The position numbers and the translations under genes were made by a program. Source: Comamonas antarctica (GTDB lineage: Bacteria; Pseudomonadota; Gammaproteobacteria; Burkholderiales; Burkholderiaceae_C). Taken from it: DNA of 64,000 nucleotides. The stretch is taken from contig NZ_CP054840.1 of assembly GCF_013363755.1 (NCBI RefSeq), positions 4,000,001-4,064,000 on the forward strand, given 5' to 3'. Of the stretch, positions 57,396 to 64,000 are shown in pieces. A model generated the notes under the pieces. That model was not told the origin of the DNA. It did not search any database and saw nothing but the letters and a program-made list of their open reading frames with translations. Position 1 is the stretch's first letter; every line of letters begins with the position of its first letter.

Positions 57396-57968
57396 TCAGG
57401 CGCCGCCTTCGCCCTGCGCCTTCAGGCGCTCGCTCTTCCAGTAGACGTCGTCGCCGCCCTGCATGCGGTTGAGCACGCGCGCCAGCACGAACATCAGGTC
57501 GGACAGGCGGTTCAGGTACTGGCGCGGCGCGGGCCGCATCGCCTCGGCCTGCTCCAGCGCCACCACCATGCGCTCGGCGCGGCGCGCCACGGTGCGGCAG
57601 ACATGGGCCTGCGCCGCGGCGCGCGTGCCCACAGGCAGGATGAACTCCTGCAGCCGCGGCAGCTGTGCGTTGTAGTGCGCGAGCGCATTGTCGAGCTGCA
57701 GCAGGGCGTCGTCCTTGAGCAGCTCGAAACCCGGGATCGACAGCTCGCCGCCCAGGTTGAACAGCTGGTGCTGGACATCGACCAGCAGTTCGCGCACGTC
57801 CTGCGGCAGCGGCTCGCACAGCAGCAGGCCCAGATGCGAGTTGAGTTCGTCGACGTCGCCCATCGCATGCGGGCGGCCGCTGTGCTTCGAGACGCGGGTG
57901 TTGTCGCCCAGGCCGGTGGTGCCGTCGTCTCCGGTGCGCGTGGCGATCTGTGTCAGGCGGTTGCCCAT
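57396..57968 (-). CDS. Cob(I)yrinic acid a,c-diamide/cobalamin adenosyltransferase, PduO type
   Basis: 190 residues, PduO/MMAB length. The ATP-binding N-terminus TRTGDDGTTGLGDNTRVSKHS (residues about 10-30) and the helix pair CRTVARRAERMVVALEQ and YLNRLSDLMFVLARVLN are hallmark segments. It makes adenosylcobalamin from cob(I)alamin. In this window cobalamin is also used by methionine synthase, though that enzyme needs methylcobalamin. Convergent with the ModA-like gene; divergent from the D-lactate dehydrogenase gene. Confidence 0.92.
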   Translation of the reverse strand: MGNRLTQIATRTGDDGTTGLGDNTRVSKHSGRPHAMGDVDELNSHLGLLLCEPLPQDVRELLVDVQHQLFNLGGELSIPGFELLKDDALLQLDNALAHYNAQLPRLQEFILPVGTRAAAQAHVCRTVARRAERMVVALEQAEAMRPAPRQYLNRLSDLMFVLARVLNRMQGGDDVYWKSERLKAQGEGGA

Positions 57969-58088
57969 GGGAATTCCTCCAGAATGGCTTGCTGTCCATT
58001 CTCCGTGACGCCAGGCAGGGAGTGCGGCAGCGGAGCAGCAGGCGGTGGGTGTGGATGGTATTCTTTCAGACCGATCAAGAGGCTCCCC

Positions 58089-59513
58089 ATGAATTCACCC
58101 ATCGCTGCCCAGCACCTGCTGCCCGCCACGGCGCCCCGCCCGGTGTCTGCCGCTTTTCTCGACGCCCTGGTGGCGCGCTTTGGCGCCCAGTGCTCGCAAT
58201 CCCTGGCCGTGCGCGAGCAGCATGGCCGCGACGAAGGCGCGCTGCAGGCGCCGCCGCCCGCCGCCGTGGTGTTTGCCGAAAGCACCCAGGACGTGGCCGA
58301 CGCCGTGAAGCTGGCCAGCGAATATGAGGTGCCGGTCATTCCGTATGGCGCGGGTTCGTCCATCGAAGGCCACCTGCTGGCCGTGCAGGGCGGCATCAGT
58401 CTCGATGTGAGCCGCATGAACCGCGTGCTCAGCGTCAACGCCGAGGACCTCACCGTGACGGTGCAGCCCGGCCTGTCGCGCAAGCAGCTCAACGAAGCCG
58501 TGCGCGACACCGGACTGTTCTTCCCCATCGACCCGGGCGCCGACGCCAGCATCGGCGGCATGACCGCCACGCGCGCCAGCGGCACCAACGCCGTGCGCTA
58601 CGGAACCATGCGCGAGAACGTGCTGGCGCTGGAAGTCGTCACCGCCAGCGGCGAAGTGATCCGCACCGGCACGCGCGCCAAGAAAAGCAGCGCCGGCTAC
58701 GACCTCACGCGCCTGATGGTCGGCAGCGAAGGCACGCTGGGCATCATCACCGAAGTCACGGTACGCCTGTACCCGCTGCCCGAAGCCGTCTCGGCCGCGG
58801 TCTGCTCCTTCCCCAGCATCGAAGCCGCGGTGCGCACGGTGATCCAGACCATCCAGCTGGGCGTGCCGATCGCGCGCGTGGAACTGCTCGATGCGAATTC
58901 GGTGCGCATGGTCAACAACTACAGCAAGACCACGCTGCGCGAGGAGCCGATGCTGCTGATGGAATTCCACGGCACGCCGGCCAGCGTCAAGGAGCAGGCC
59001 GAGACGGTGCAGGACATCGCCAGCGAGTTCGGTGGCCAGTCCTTCGAATGGGCCAGCACGCCCGAGGAGCGCACGCGCCTGTGGACCGCGCGCCACAACG
59101 CCTACTTCGCCGCCGTGAGCTCCGTGCCCGGCTGCCGCGCCATCAGCACCGACACCTGCGTGCCCATCAGCCGCCTGGCCGACTGCCTGCTGGATTCGAT
59201 CACCGAAGCCGATGCCAGCGGCATCCCCTACTTCCTCGTCGGCCACGTCGGCGACGGCAATTTCCACTTCGGCTACCTGCTCGACCCGACCCAGCCCGAG
59301 CAAGCCGAAAAAGCCGAGACCCTGAACCACCAGCTGGTCAACCGCGCGCTGCGCCTGGGCGGCACCTGCACCGGCGAACACGGCATCGGCCTGCACAAGA
59401 TGGACTTCCTGGTCGACGAAACCGGCACCGGCGCCATCGACATGATGCGCGCCATCAAACGCGCGCTGGACCCAAAGAACATCCTCAATCCGGGGAAGAT
59501 CTTCACGCTGTAA
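58089..59513 (+). CDS. FAD-linked D-lactate dehydrogenase/glycolate oxidase (LdhD/GlcD type)
   Basis: 474 residues. The FAD_binding_4 (PCMH) domain covers about 50-190 (VIPYGAGSSIEGHLLAVQGG; DPGADASIGGMTATRASGTNAVRYG), and FAD-oxidase C-terminal domain the rest (VGHVGDGNFHFGYLLDP; GGTCTGEHGIGLHKMDFL). It oxidises D-lactate, glycolate or another 2-hydroxy acid and passes electrons to the respiratory chain. No Fe-S partner (GlcF) is adjacent, which favours the single-subunit D-lactate dehydrogenase type. ATG 58089 fits the family. Confidence 0.9.
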   Translation: MNSPIAAQHLLPATAPRPVSAAFLDALVARFGAQCSQSLAVREQHGRDEGALQAPPPAAVVFAESTQDVADAVKLASEYEVPVIPYGAGSSIEGHLLAVQGGISLDVSRMNRVLSVNAEDLTVTVQPGLSRKQLNEAVRDTGLFFPIDPGADASIGGMTATRASGTNAVRYGTMRENVLALEVVTASGEVIRTGTRAKKSSAGYDLTRLMVGSEGTLGIITEVTVRLYPLPEAVSAAVCSFPSIEAAVRTVIQTIQLGVPIARVELLDANSVRMVNNYSKTTLREEPMLLMEFHGTPASVKEQAETVQDIASEFGGQSFEWASTPEERTRLWTARHNAYFAAVSSVPGCRAISTDTCVPISRLADCLLDSITEADASGIPYFLVGHVGDGNFHFGYLLDPTQPEQAEKAETLNHQLVNRALRLGGTCTGEHGIGLHKMDFLVDETGTGAIDMMRAIKRALDPKNILNPGKIFTL

Positions 59514-59812
59514 AACGTCAATGGGCTGGCGGCCATCGGCAAGGCCAAAGCCGCCCACGCCCAAAGAAGCTATCCGGGCCCCGGGCCCCGCCCTTCTGTC
59601 TGCGCCTGCCGCGCGCAGGGCCCGGGCTGGCAGGTGTGCCGAAGGACACACCTGTTTCGTAAACTGACTCACCGCGGTTGTCCGAGCGCAGCGCCGGGGG
59701 CGCCTAGCCGCAGGCGCGTAGCGAGTTCCGCGGTGCAGCCCGGGACCGAGCACGGCAGGTTGCCCGGAGCGAAGCGCAGGGACGCAGACAGCAGGGCCGC
59801 ATTCTTTTGCTT

Positions 59813-59838
59813 ACTTTTCTTGTGCGAGCAAGAAAAGT
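59813..59838. repeat. Intergenic inverted repeat in the 59514-59940 gap
   Basis: ACTTTTCTTG and CAAGAAAAGT are perfect 10-bp arms around TGCGAG, preceded by ATTCTTTTGCTT. It lies within a 427-base gene-free stretch; apart from this repeat and GC-rich low-complexity sequence nothing was seen there. The TTTTGCTTACTTTTCTT motif is of a kind widely scattered between genes in proteobacteria. Confidence 0.7.
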
Positions 59839-59940
59839 GAGTCGGCTGCCGGGCCGAAACCCGGCTCCTGTCCCCTGCAAGGGCATGTCGTTGAATTCGT
59901 CCTGGATGTCGCCTGAATTGACCCGCTACGGAATTCTGGC

Positions 59941-61209
59941 TCAAGCCGCAGCGTACTTCTGCGCCACCTTCTGCCCCACGAATGCCGCCGACACCACGCT
60001 CAGCGCCAGCGCCGTGGCCGAGCCGAAGAACACCCCGCCATAGACCTGCGCATCGAGCATCGCGCCAAACACCGGCGCCGCCAGGCAAAAGCCCAGATCC
60101 AGCCCGGAATAGACCGTGCCATAGACCCGGCCCGTCGCGCCCGGGGGCGCGGCCTTCTTGATCAGCATGTCGCGCGACGGCCCGGCGATGCCCGTGCCGA
60201 AACCCGCCACCGCCGCGACGAACAGCGCCAGATAGCCCGGCAGCAGCCCCGCACCGACGATCGCCAGCAGCACGGCCGAAGCCAGCAGGCTGATGGCAAT
60301 CAGCTTTTCCAGCCGCTGCACCCGGCCGACCAGGAAACCGCCGATCAGCATGCCGGCCGCACCGCACAGCATGTAGCCCGTGGCCACCAGCGCCGTGAGG
60401 CTCAGTGGCAGGCCGTACATCGACTGCAGCGCCGGGCTGGCGAAGCTCTGGATGGCGCTGAGCGCGCAGGTGCTCCAGAAGAAAAACGAGAAGCACAGCC
60501 AGACCGAAGGCAGGCGCAGGAATGCCATCGGATGCTCGGTCGGCGCATTGGCCGCGGCCGCGGCGCGCGTCGCGGCATCGGGCTGGACCAGCGGCTTGCG
60601 GTCGTCGAGCGCGTCGCGGTTGAGCACCATGACCACCAGCACGATGGCCGCGAGCGCCGCGCCGCACAGGCAGGCCGTGCGCCACGAACCCGTGGCGGTG
60701 GTGATGCCGGCCATGAACACCGGCGCCAGCGCCCAGCCCAGGTTGCCCGAGATGCCATGCACTGAGAACGCATGGCCGATGCGCGGCGCCGACACGCGCT
60801 TGTTGAGGATGGTGAAATCCACCGGGTGGAACGGCGCATTGCCCAGGCCCGCGAACACCGAGGCCAGCAGCAGCATGGCGTAGCCGGTGGCGGAACTCGC
60901 AATCACGCCCGCGACGGCAAAGCTGGTCAGCGCGGCAAACAGGATCGGGCGCGCGCCCACGCGGTCCACGAGAAAGCCCGACAGCGCCTGGCCCACGCCC
61001 GACACCACGAAAAACACCGACAGCAGCACGCTCAGCTCGGAATAGCTGTAGCCGAAATCGGCAATCAGCCAGGGAAACAGCGGCGGCAGCAGCAGGTGGA
61101 AGAAGTGCGAGGAACCATGGGCCAGGCCGATCAAGCCAATGGTGCGCGCATCCTGGCGCAGCGGCACGCCGGCAGCAGCCGGCGCCGAAAGGGACGGAGA
61201 AGCATTCAT
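59941..61209 (-). CDS. MFS transporter (Fsr-like)
   Basis: 422 residues, about 12 membrane helices. LIGLAHGSSHFFHLLLPPLFPWL at helix 1, FLVDRVGARPILFAAL at the loop 2-3 motif, and PSRDMLIKKAAPPGATGRVYG before helix 11 fit the fosmidomycin-resistance (Fsr) related branch of drug exporters. The AraC gene is divergent 64 bases away, an arrangement like NimR-NimT in E. coli. Substrate unknown. Confidence 0.88.
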   Translation of the reverse strand: MNASPSLSAPAAAGVPLRQDARTIGLIGLAHGSSHFFHLLLPPLFPWLIADFGYSYSELSVLLSVFFVVSGVGQALSGFLVDRVGARPILFAALTSFAVAGVIASSATGYAMLLLASVFAGLGNAPFHPVDFTILNKRVSAPRIGHAFSVHGISGNLGWALAPVFMAGITTATGSWRTACLCGAALAAIVLVVMVLNRDALDDRKPLVQPDAATRAAAAANAPTEHPMAFLRLPSVWLCFSFFFWSTCALSAIQSFASPALQSMYGLPLSLTALVATGYMLCGAAGMLIGGFLVGRVQRLEKLIAISLLASAVLLAIVGAGLLPGYLALFVAAVAGFGTGIAGPSRDMLIKKAAPPGATGRVYGTVYSGLDLGFCLAAPVFGAMLDAQVYGGVFFGSATALALSVVSAAFVGQKVAQKYAAA

Positions 61210-61273
61210 GCGGCCATCTTAGGCAAGAGCGGCGCGGCCTGTATGCGATAGACTGCCAAAAACTGTCGCCAAG

Positions 61274-62179
61274 ATGCCAAAACTGCCTGTGCCTCCGCTC
61301 CCGTCCGCCGCCGGACGCAAGGCCTTGCGCGCGCTCTCCTATGTGCCGCTGCTCGACCCGCATCTGTACCAGCCCAGCGCGCAGCGGCCCGTGCGCTCCA
61401 AGATGCGCGAACTGCGCCGCGACACCCAGGTCGCGCCGCACAGCCATCCCTGGGCGCAGATGGCGATCTCCATGGGCGGCGTGATCCGCCTGTCGCTGGA
61501 CCACGCCACCTACATCGTGCCGCCCAGCCGCGCCATCTGGGTGCCCGCGGGCCTGCCGCACGCGGTGACCATGGTGGAAACCGCAAAGCTCTACACGCTG
61601 TACTTCCTGCCGGCACGCGCCGGCGCCGGGGCGCAGGCCGCCTGGATGGACCAGCCGGCCTGGCAGCAATGCCGCGTGCTGCAGGCTTCGGAGCTGCTGC
61701 GCGCACTGGTGCGCGAACTCAGCACCGACAGCGATGCCGATGCGCCGCTCGCGCCCGAGGCCTTGGAGCGCGAGCACCATCTGAGCGCGCTGGTCTGCGA
61801 TGAAATGCGCCGCGCCGAGGTGATGCGCCTGGGCATCGTGCTGCCGCGCGACAAGCGGCTGCAGCACCTGTGCGAAGCCGTGCTCGACGATCCCACGCGC
61901 CATGCGGGCCTGGAGCAGTGGGCGCTCGACACCGGCGCCAGCCTGCGCACCGTGGCGCGGCTGTTCCGCAGCGAACTGGGCTGCACCTTCACGCAGTGGC
62001 GCCAGCAGGTGGTGCTGGCGCATGCGGTGGCGCTGGCCGCGCAGCACCTGCCGATCGCGCACATTGCCGCGGAACTGGGCTACACGCCCAGCGCCTTCAG
62101 CGCCATGGTGCGGCGCAGCGTGGGCATGACGGCCGCTGCCTTTCTGGGCCAGCACCAACTGCAATCCTCTGGGCGCTGA
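61274..62179 (+). CDS. AraC-family regulator with N-terminal cupin (NimR-like)
   Basis: 301 residues. The N-terminal cupin domain shows HSHPWAQMAISMGGVIRL near residue 56 and VPPSRAIWVPAGLPHAVTM near 82. The C-terminal double helix-turn-helix holds LRTVARLFRSELGCTFTQWRQQ and IAAELGYTPSAFSAMVRRSVG. It is of the YeaM/NimR subgroup, which controls a divergent MFS exporter. The near-direct repeats TGCCAAAAACTG (61254) and TGCCAAAACTG at the start codon could be its half-sites. Confidence 0.88.
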   Translation: MPKLPVPPLPSAAGRKALRALSYVPLLDPHLYQPSAQRPVRSKMRELRRDTQVAPHSHPWAQMAISMGGVIRLSLDHATYIVPPSRAIWVPAGLPHAVTMVETAKLYTLYFLPARAGAGAQAAWMDQPAWQQCRVLQASELLRALVRELSTDSDADAPLAPEALEREHHLSALVCDEMRRAEVMRLGIVLPRDKRLQHLCEAVLDDPTRHAGLEQWALDTGASLRTVARLFRSELGCTFTQWRQQVVLAHAVALAAQHLPIAHIAAELGYTPSAFSAMVRRSVGMTAAAFLGQHQLQSSGR

Positions 62180-62319
62180 AGGACCGCCAGCCTTTGCTGG
62201 CAAAAAATGGGAATTCGTCGCAAAAGGTGTCCAGAAGCAAATAAGTGTGCATTCCTGGCCCGAATTCACAAGAATCCCCCCTTCGGAAAAAACCAAAACC
62301 ATGAGGGGGGACTCTGTTC

Positions 62320-62922
62320 ATGCACAGGGCTTTATTGCTATGGCCCGCAGCCGCGCTGGCCTTGCTCGGCTGCGCGGCGCACACGCCTGCCGAGCAGCTC
62401 GCGCCTGCCAGCGACACAGTGCGGGTCTGCGAAGGCAGCCGCTGCGTCGACCAGCACCGCAGCCACCAGCGCTGGCAACCACCAGCCGCGGATGCCGCGG
62501 CCGAACGGCGCCTCGAGGCGCTGAGCCGCCTGGCGGCGCAGGATCCCAAGGCCGCCTACGACCTGGGCCTGCGCCTGCTGCGCGGCGACGGTGTGGCGCG
62601 CGACAGCTTCCAGGCCATCGAATGGCTGCGCCAGGCCGGCGACCACGGGCTGGTGGCCGCGCAGCTGGCGCTGGGCCGCATCTACCTGCAGGGCCTGGAG
62701 GAAATGGGCCCCGATCCCGCCGAAGCCGAAGCCTGGCTCGGGCGCGCCGCCGCCCAGGGCAACAAGGAGGCGGGCCGGCTGCTGCCGCAAGCCCAGGCCG
62801 CCAAGCGCGATGCCCAGGCCGGCTACCAGGTCCGCGCGGCCGAACGCAGCGCCTGGGGCCGCTGGTACGCGGCCGCGCCCTATTACTGGTACTGGGGCGG
62901 CGCGGGCTGGATCCTCTACTGA
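62320..62922 (+). CDS. Sel1-repeat lipoprotein
   Basis: 200 residues with lipobox ALLGC (Cys near residue 18). Two Sel1-type repeats can be seen: AAYDLGLRLLRGDGVARDSFQAIEWLRQAG-like from about residue 75 and AAQLALGRIYLQG...AEAWLGRAAAQG from about 112. The C-terminus is aromatic (YAAAPYYWYWGGAGW). Sel1 repeats mediate protein contacts; the partner is unknown. It is followed 74 bases later by another lipoprotein. The AGGGGGGA ribosome site can pair with an upstream TCCCCCCT. Confidence 0.85.
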   Translation: MHRALLLWPAAALALLGCAAHTPAEQLAPASDTVRVCEGSRCVDQHRSHQRWQPPAADAAAERRLEALSRLAAQDPKAAYDLGLRLLRGDGVARDSFQAIEWLRQAGDHGLVAAQLALGRIYLQGLEEMGPDPAEAEAWLGRAAAQGNKEAGRLLPQAQAAKRDAQAGYQVRAAERSAWGRWYAAAPYYWYWGGAGWILY

Positions 62923-62996
62923 CCGCCTGGCGCCCCGCCATCCACCGGGCCGCGCCGCAGCGGCCCTTCCACTGTTTCCATCCACCGAGAATTTCC

Positions 62997-63821
62997 ATGT
63001 CCAAGATTTCCCTGAGCCTCGCCACGCTTGCCTCCGCACTGCTGCTGTCCGGCTGCGTCACGCCCGGCGGCGGCATGCTGACCGCGGGCAACGCCCCCAC
63101 GGCGGCCAGCGGCGCCGCCGGTGGCGCCACCAGCGTCAACGCCAACGAATCGCTCGAGCGCTGCGATGCGCCGCTGGGCACCATCGCCGTCGACGACGGC
63201 CGCGGCAAGGAGTGGTTTGCCAGCTTCGGCCAGGCCACCCAGGTCACCAACATCGAGCCGCTGATCCGCCTCGCGGTGCAGCAGTCGAATTGCTTCGTGA
63301 TCACCTCCATCGGCAACAACCGCACCGAAAGCCGCCTCAGCGCGATCACCGACAAGCAGCGCAACTCGGGCGAATTCCGCGCCGGCTCCAAGCAGCAAAA
63401 GGGCCAGCGCGTGGCCGCCGACTACTATCTGGAGCCGGCCATCATCATCAACAACGATTCCGTGGGCGGCCTCGCGGCCGGCCTGGGCAGCATGTTCGGC
63501 GGCGCGGCCGGTGCCATTGCCGGCTCGCTGCAAAGCAAGGTCTCGGTGGTCACGATGACCATGTTCGACATCCGTTCGGGCGTGCAGCTGTCGATCTCCG
63601 AGGGCAACGCCACGGCCACCAACTACGGCGCGGCGCTGGGCGCGTTCGGCGGCGGCGCGGCGGGCGGCCTGAGCGGCTTTTCGCGCACGCCCGAAGGCAA
63701 GGCCACGGTCGCCGCCTTCATGGATGCGTACAACAAGATGGTCGTTTCGCTGCGCAACTACAAGGCCCAGGAAGTCAAGGGCGGACTGGGCCGCGGCGGC
63801 CAGCTCAAGGTCGGCAAGTAA
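62997..63821 (+). CDS. CsgG-like lipoprotein
   Basis: 274 residues, lipobox LLLSGC (Cys near residue 20). The core resembles the CsgG/curli-assembly-related family: GTIAVDDGRGKEWFASFG, PLIRLAVQQSNCFVITSIGNNR, ADYYLEPAIIINND, then a glycine-rich patch GLGSMFGGAAGAIAG and SVVTMTMFDIRSGVQLSISEGNA. Unlike true CsgG there is no adjacent csgEF or curlin gene, so it is probably one of the periplasmic/outer-membrane stress lipoproteins sharing the fold. Likely co-transcribed with the Sel1 gene. Confidence 0.8.
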   Translation: MSKISLSLATLASALLLSGCVTPGGGMLTAGNAPTAASGAAGGATSVNANESLERCDAPLGTIAVDDGRGKEWFASFGQATQVTNIEPLIRLAVQQSNCFVITSIGNNRTESRLSAITDKQRNSGEFRAGSKQQKGQRVAADYYLEPAIIINNDSVGGLAAGLGSMFGGAAGAIAGSLQSKVSVVTMTMFDIRSGVQLSISEGNATATNYGAALGAFGGGAAGGLSGFSRTPEGKATVAAFMDAYNKMVVSLRNYKAQEVKGGLGRGGQLKVGK

Positions 63822-63839
63822 GCCGCCACTGCAATGGAC

Positions 63840-63866
63840 AAAGGGCTTCTGCGGAAGCCCTTTTTT
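63840..63866. terminator. Terminator after the CsgG-like gene
   Basis: AAGGGCTTC-TGCG-GAAGCCCTT followed by T residues; placed between the convergent CsgG-like and LysR genes. Confidence 0.92.
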
Positions 63867-63884
63867 CATCCGGCAGCGGCGCGC

Positions 63885-64000
63885 TCAATGGTGCGGCGGC
63901 AGCACTTCGCTGAGGTACTTCACCATCGAGGCAATGCGCGCCGATACCGCCGACTGCCGGTAGTACACCGCCTGCACCGGGCGGTCCACGGGCTGCGTGG
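63885..64000 (-). CDS. C-terminal end of a LysR-type regulator (partial)
   Basis: The last 38 residues of a gene that begins beyond the window: VDRPVQAVYYRQSAVSARI, then ASMVKYLSEVLPPHH and stop. The pattern (P-x-x-AVY-x-x, then S-x-R-x-x-x-x-V-x-x-L) is that of the LysR effector-domain end. Called from C-terminal pattern only. Confidence 0.6.
   Translation of the reverse strand, partial: TQPVDRPVQAVYYRQSAVSARIASMVKYLSEVLPPHH

Noticed and set aside
62190..62212. Terminator of the AraC gene (GCCAGC-CTTT-GCTGGC)
   Set aside because: The stem is followed by A, not T, on the coding strand of the upstream gene.

Overview
The window is a chromosomal segment, about 68-70% G+C by eye, from a betaproteobacterium, most likely a member of the Comamonadaceae (Burkholderiales). 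Evidence: three Bug/TctC periplasmic binding proteins, a methionine synthase split into two genes with an SAH riboswitch before one of them, GTP-type PEP carboxykinase, minCDE, many LysR regulators, and short intergenic repeats of the kind seen in comamonads. The genus cannot be fixed from this sequence. No rRNA, tRNA, CRISPR array, prophage or intact transposase gene was seen. Gene density is high, and most long antisense frames are shadows of GC-rich codon bias.

Layout. 1-4.25 kb: a branched-chain amino acid type ABC transporter (binding protein, fused LivH-LivM permease, LivG, start of LivF). 4.4-7.5 kb: ferredoxin-NADP reductase, a YihY/BrkB membrane protein, a D-2-hydroxyacid dehydrogenase. 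7.6-10.5 kb: the large C-terminal part of cobalamin-dependent methionine synthase behind an SAH riboswitch. 10.6-19.2 kb: methylmalonate-semialdehyde dehydrogenase and a myo-inositol block (iolC-DUF2090 fusion, iolB, two Bug proteins, divergent RpiR-type regulator). 19.2-23 kb: PACE efflux pump with LysR partner, a hydratase, glutamate dehydrogenase. 23-27.7 kb: an orphan TpsB-like outer-membrane protein, a Pro/Ala-rich unknown, the N-terminal methionine synthase gene, alkB. 27.8-36.8 kb: recQ, an AidB-type flavoprotein with a degenerate tandem copy, threonine deaminase, a 48-residue membrane protein, pckG. 37.1-42.7 kb: a small unknown gene, a LysR gene, then the cyanuric acid cluster atzR-atzD-atzG-atzE-atzH. 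42.8-47.7 kb: phosphoesterase, Usp, exonuclease, flavin reductase, minCDE. 47.9-57.4 kb: acetoacetyl-CoA synthetase, NCS2 pyrimidine permease, OBAP-like lipoprotein, CoA-transferase, thioesterase, LysR/Bug/ModA-like group. 57.4-64 kb: cobalamin adenosyltransferase, D-lactate dehydrogenase type flavoprotein, MFS/AraC pair, two lipoproteins, end of a LysR gene.

How the genes work together. The most distinctive unit is the cyanuric acid block: AtzD opens the ring to 1-carboxybiuret, the AtzE-AtzG complex removes ammonia, and AtzH decarboxylates the product to allophanate. No allophanate hydrolase (atzF) lies in the cluster. Its divergent promoter region carries two elements with sigma-54 spacing, one facing each way, which fits nitrogen control. 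Methionine synthesis is split between two loci 15.5 kb apart, only one of which has the riboswitch. alkB and an AidB-type gene flank recQ, giving a small alkylation-damage/repair neighbourhood. At least five copies of a REP-like palindrome sit between genes.
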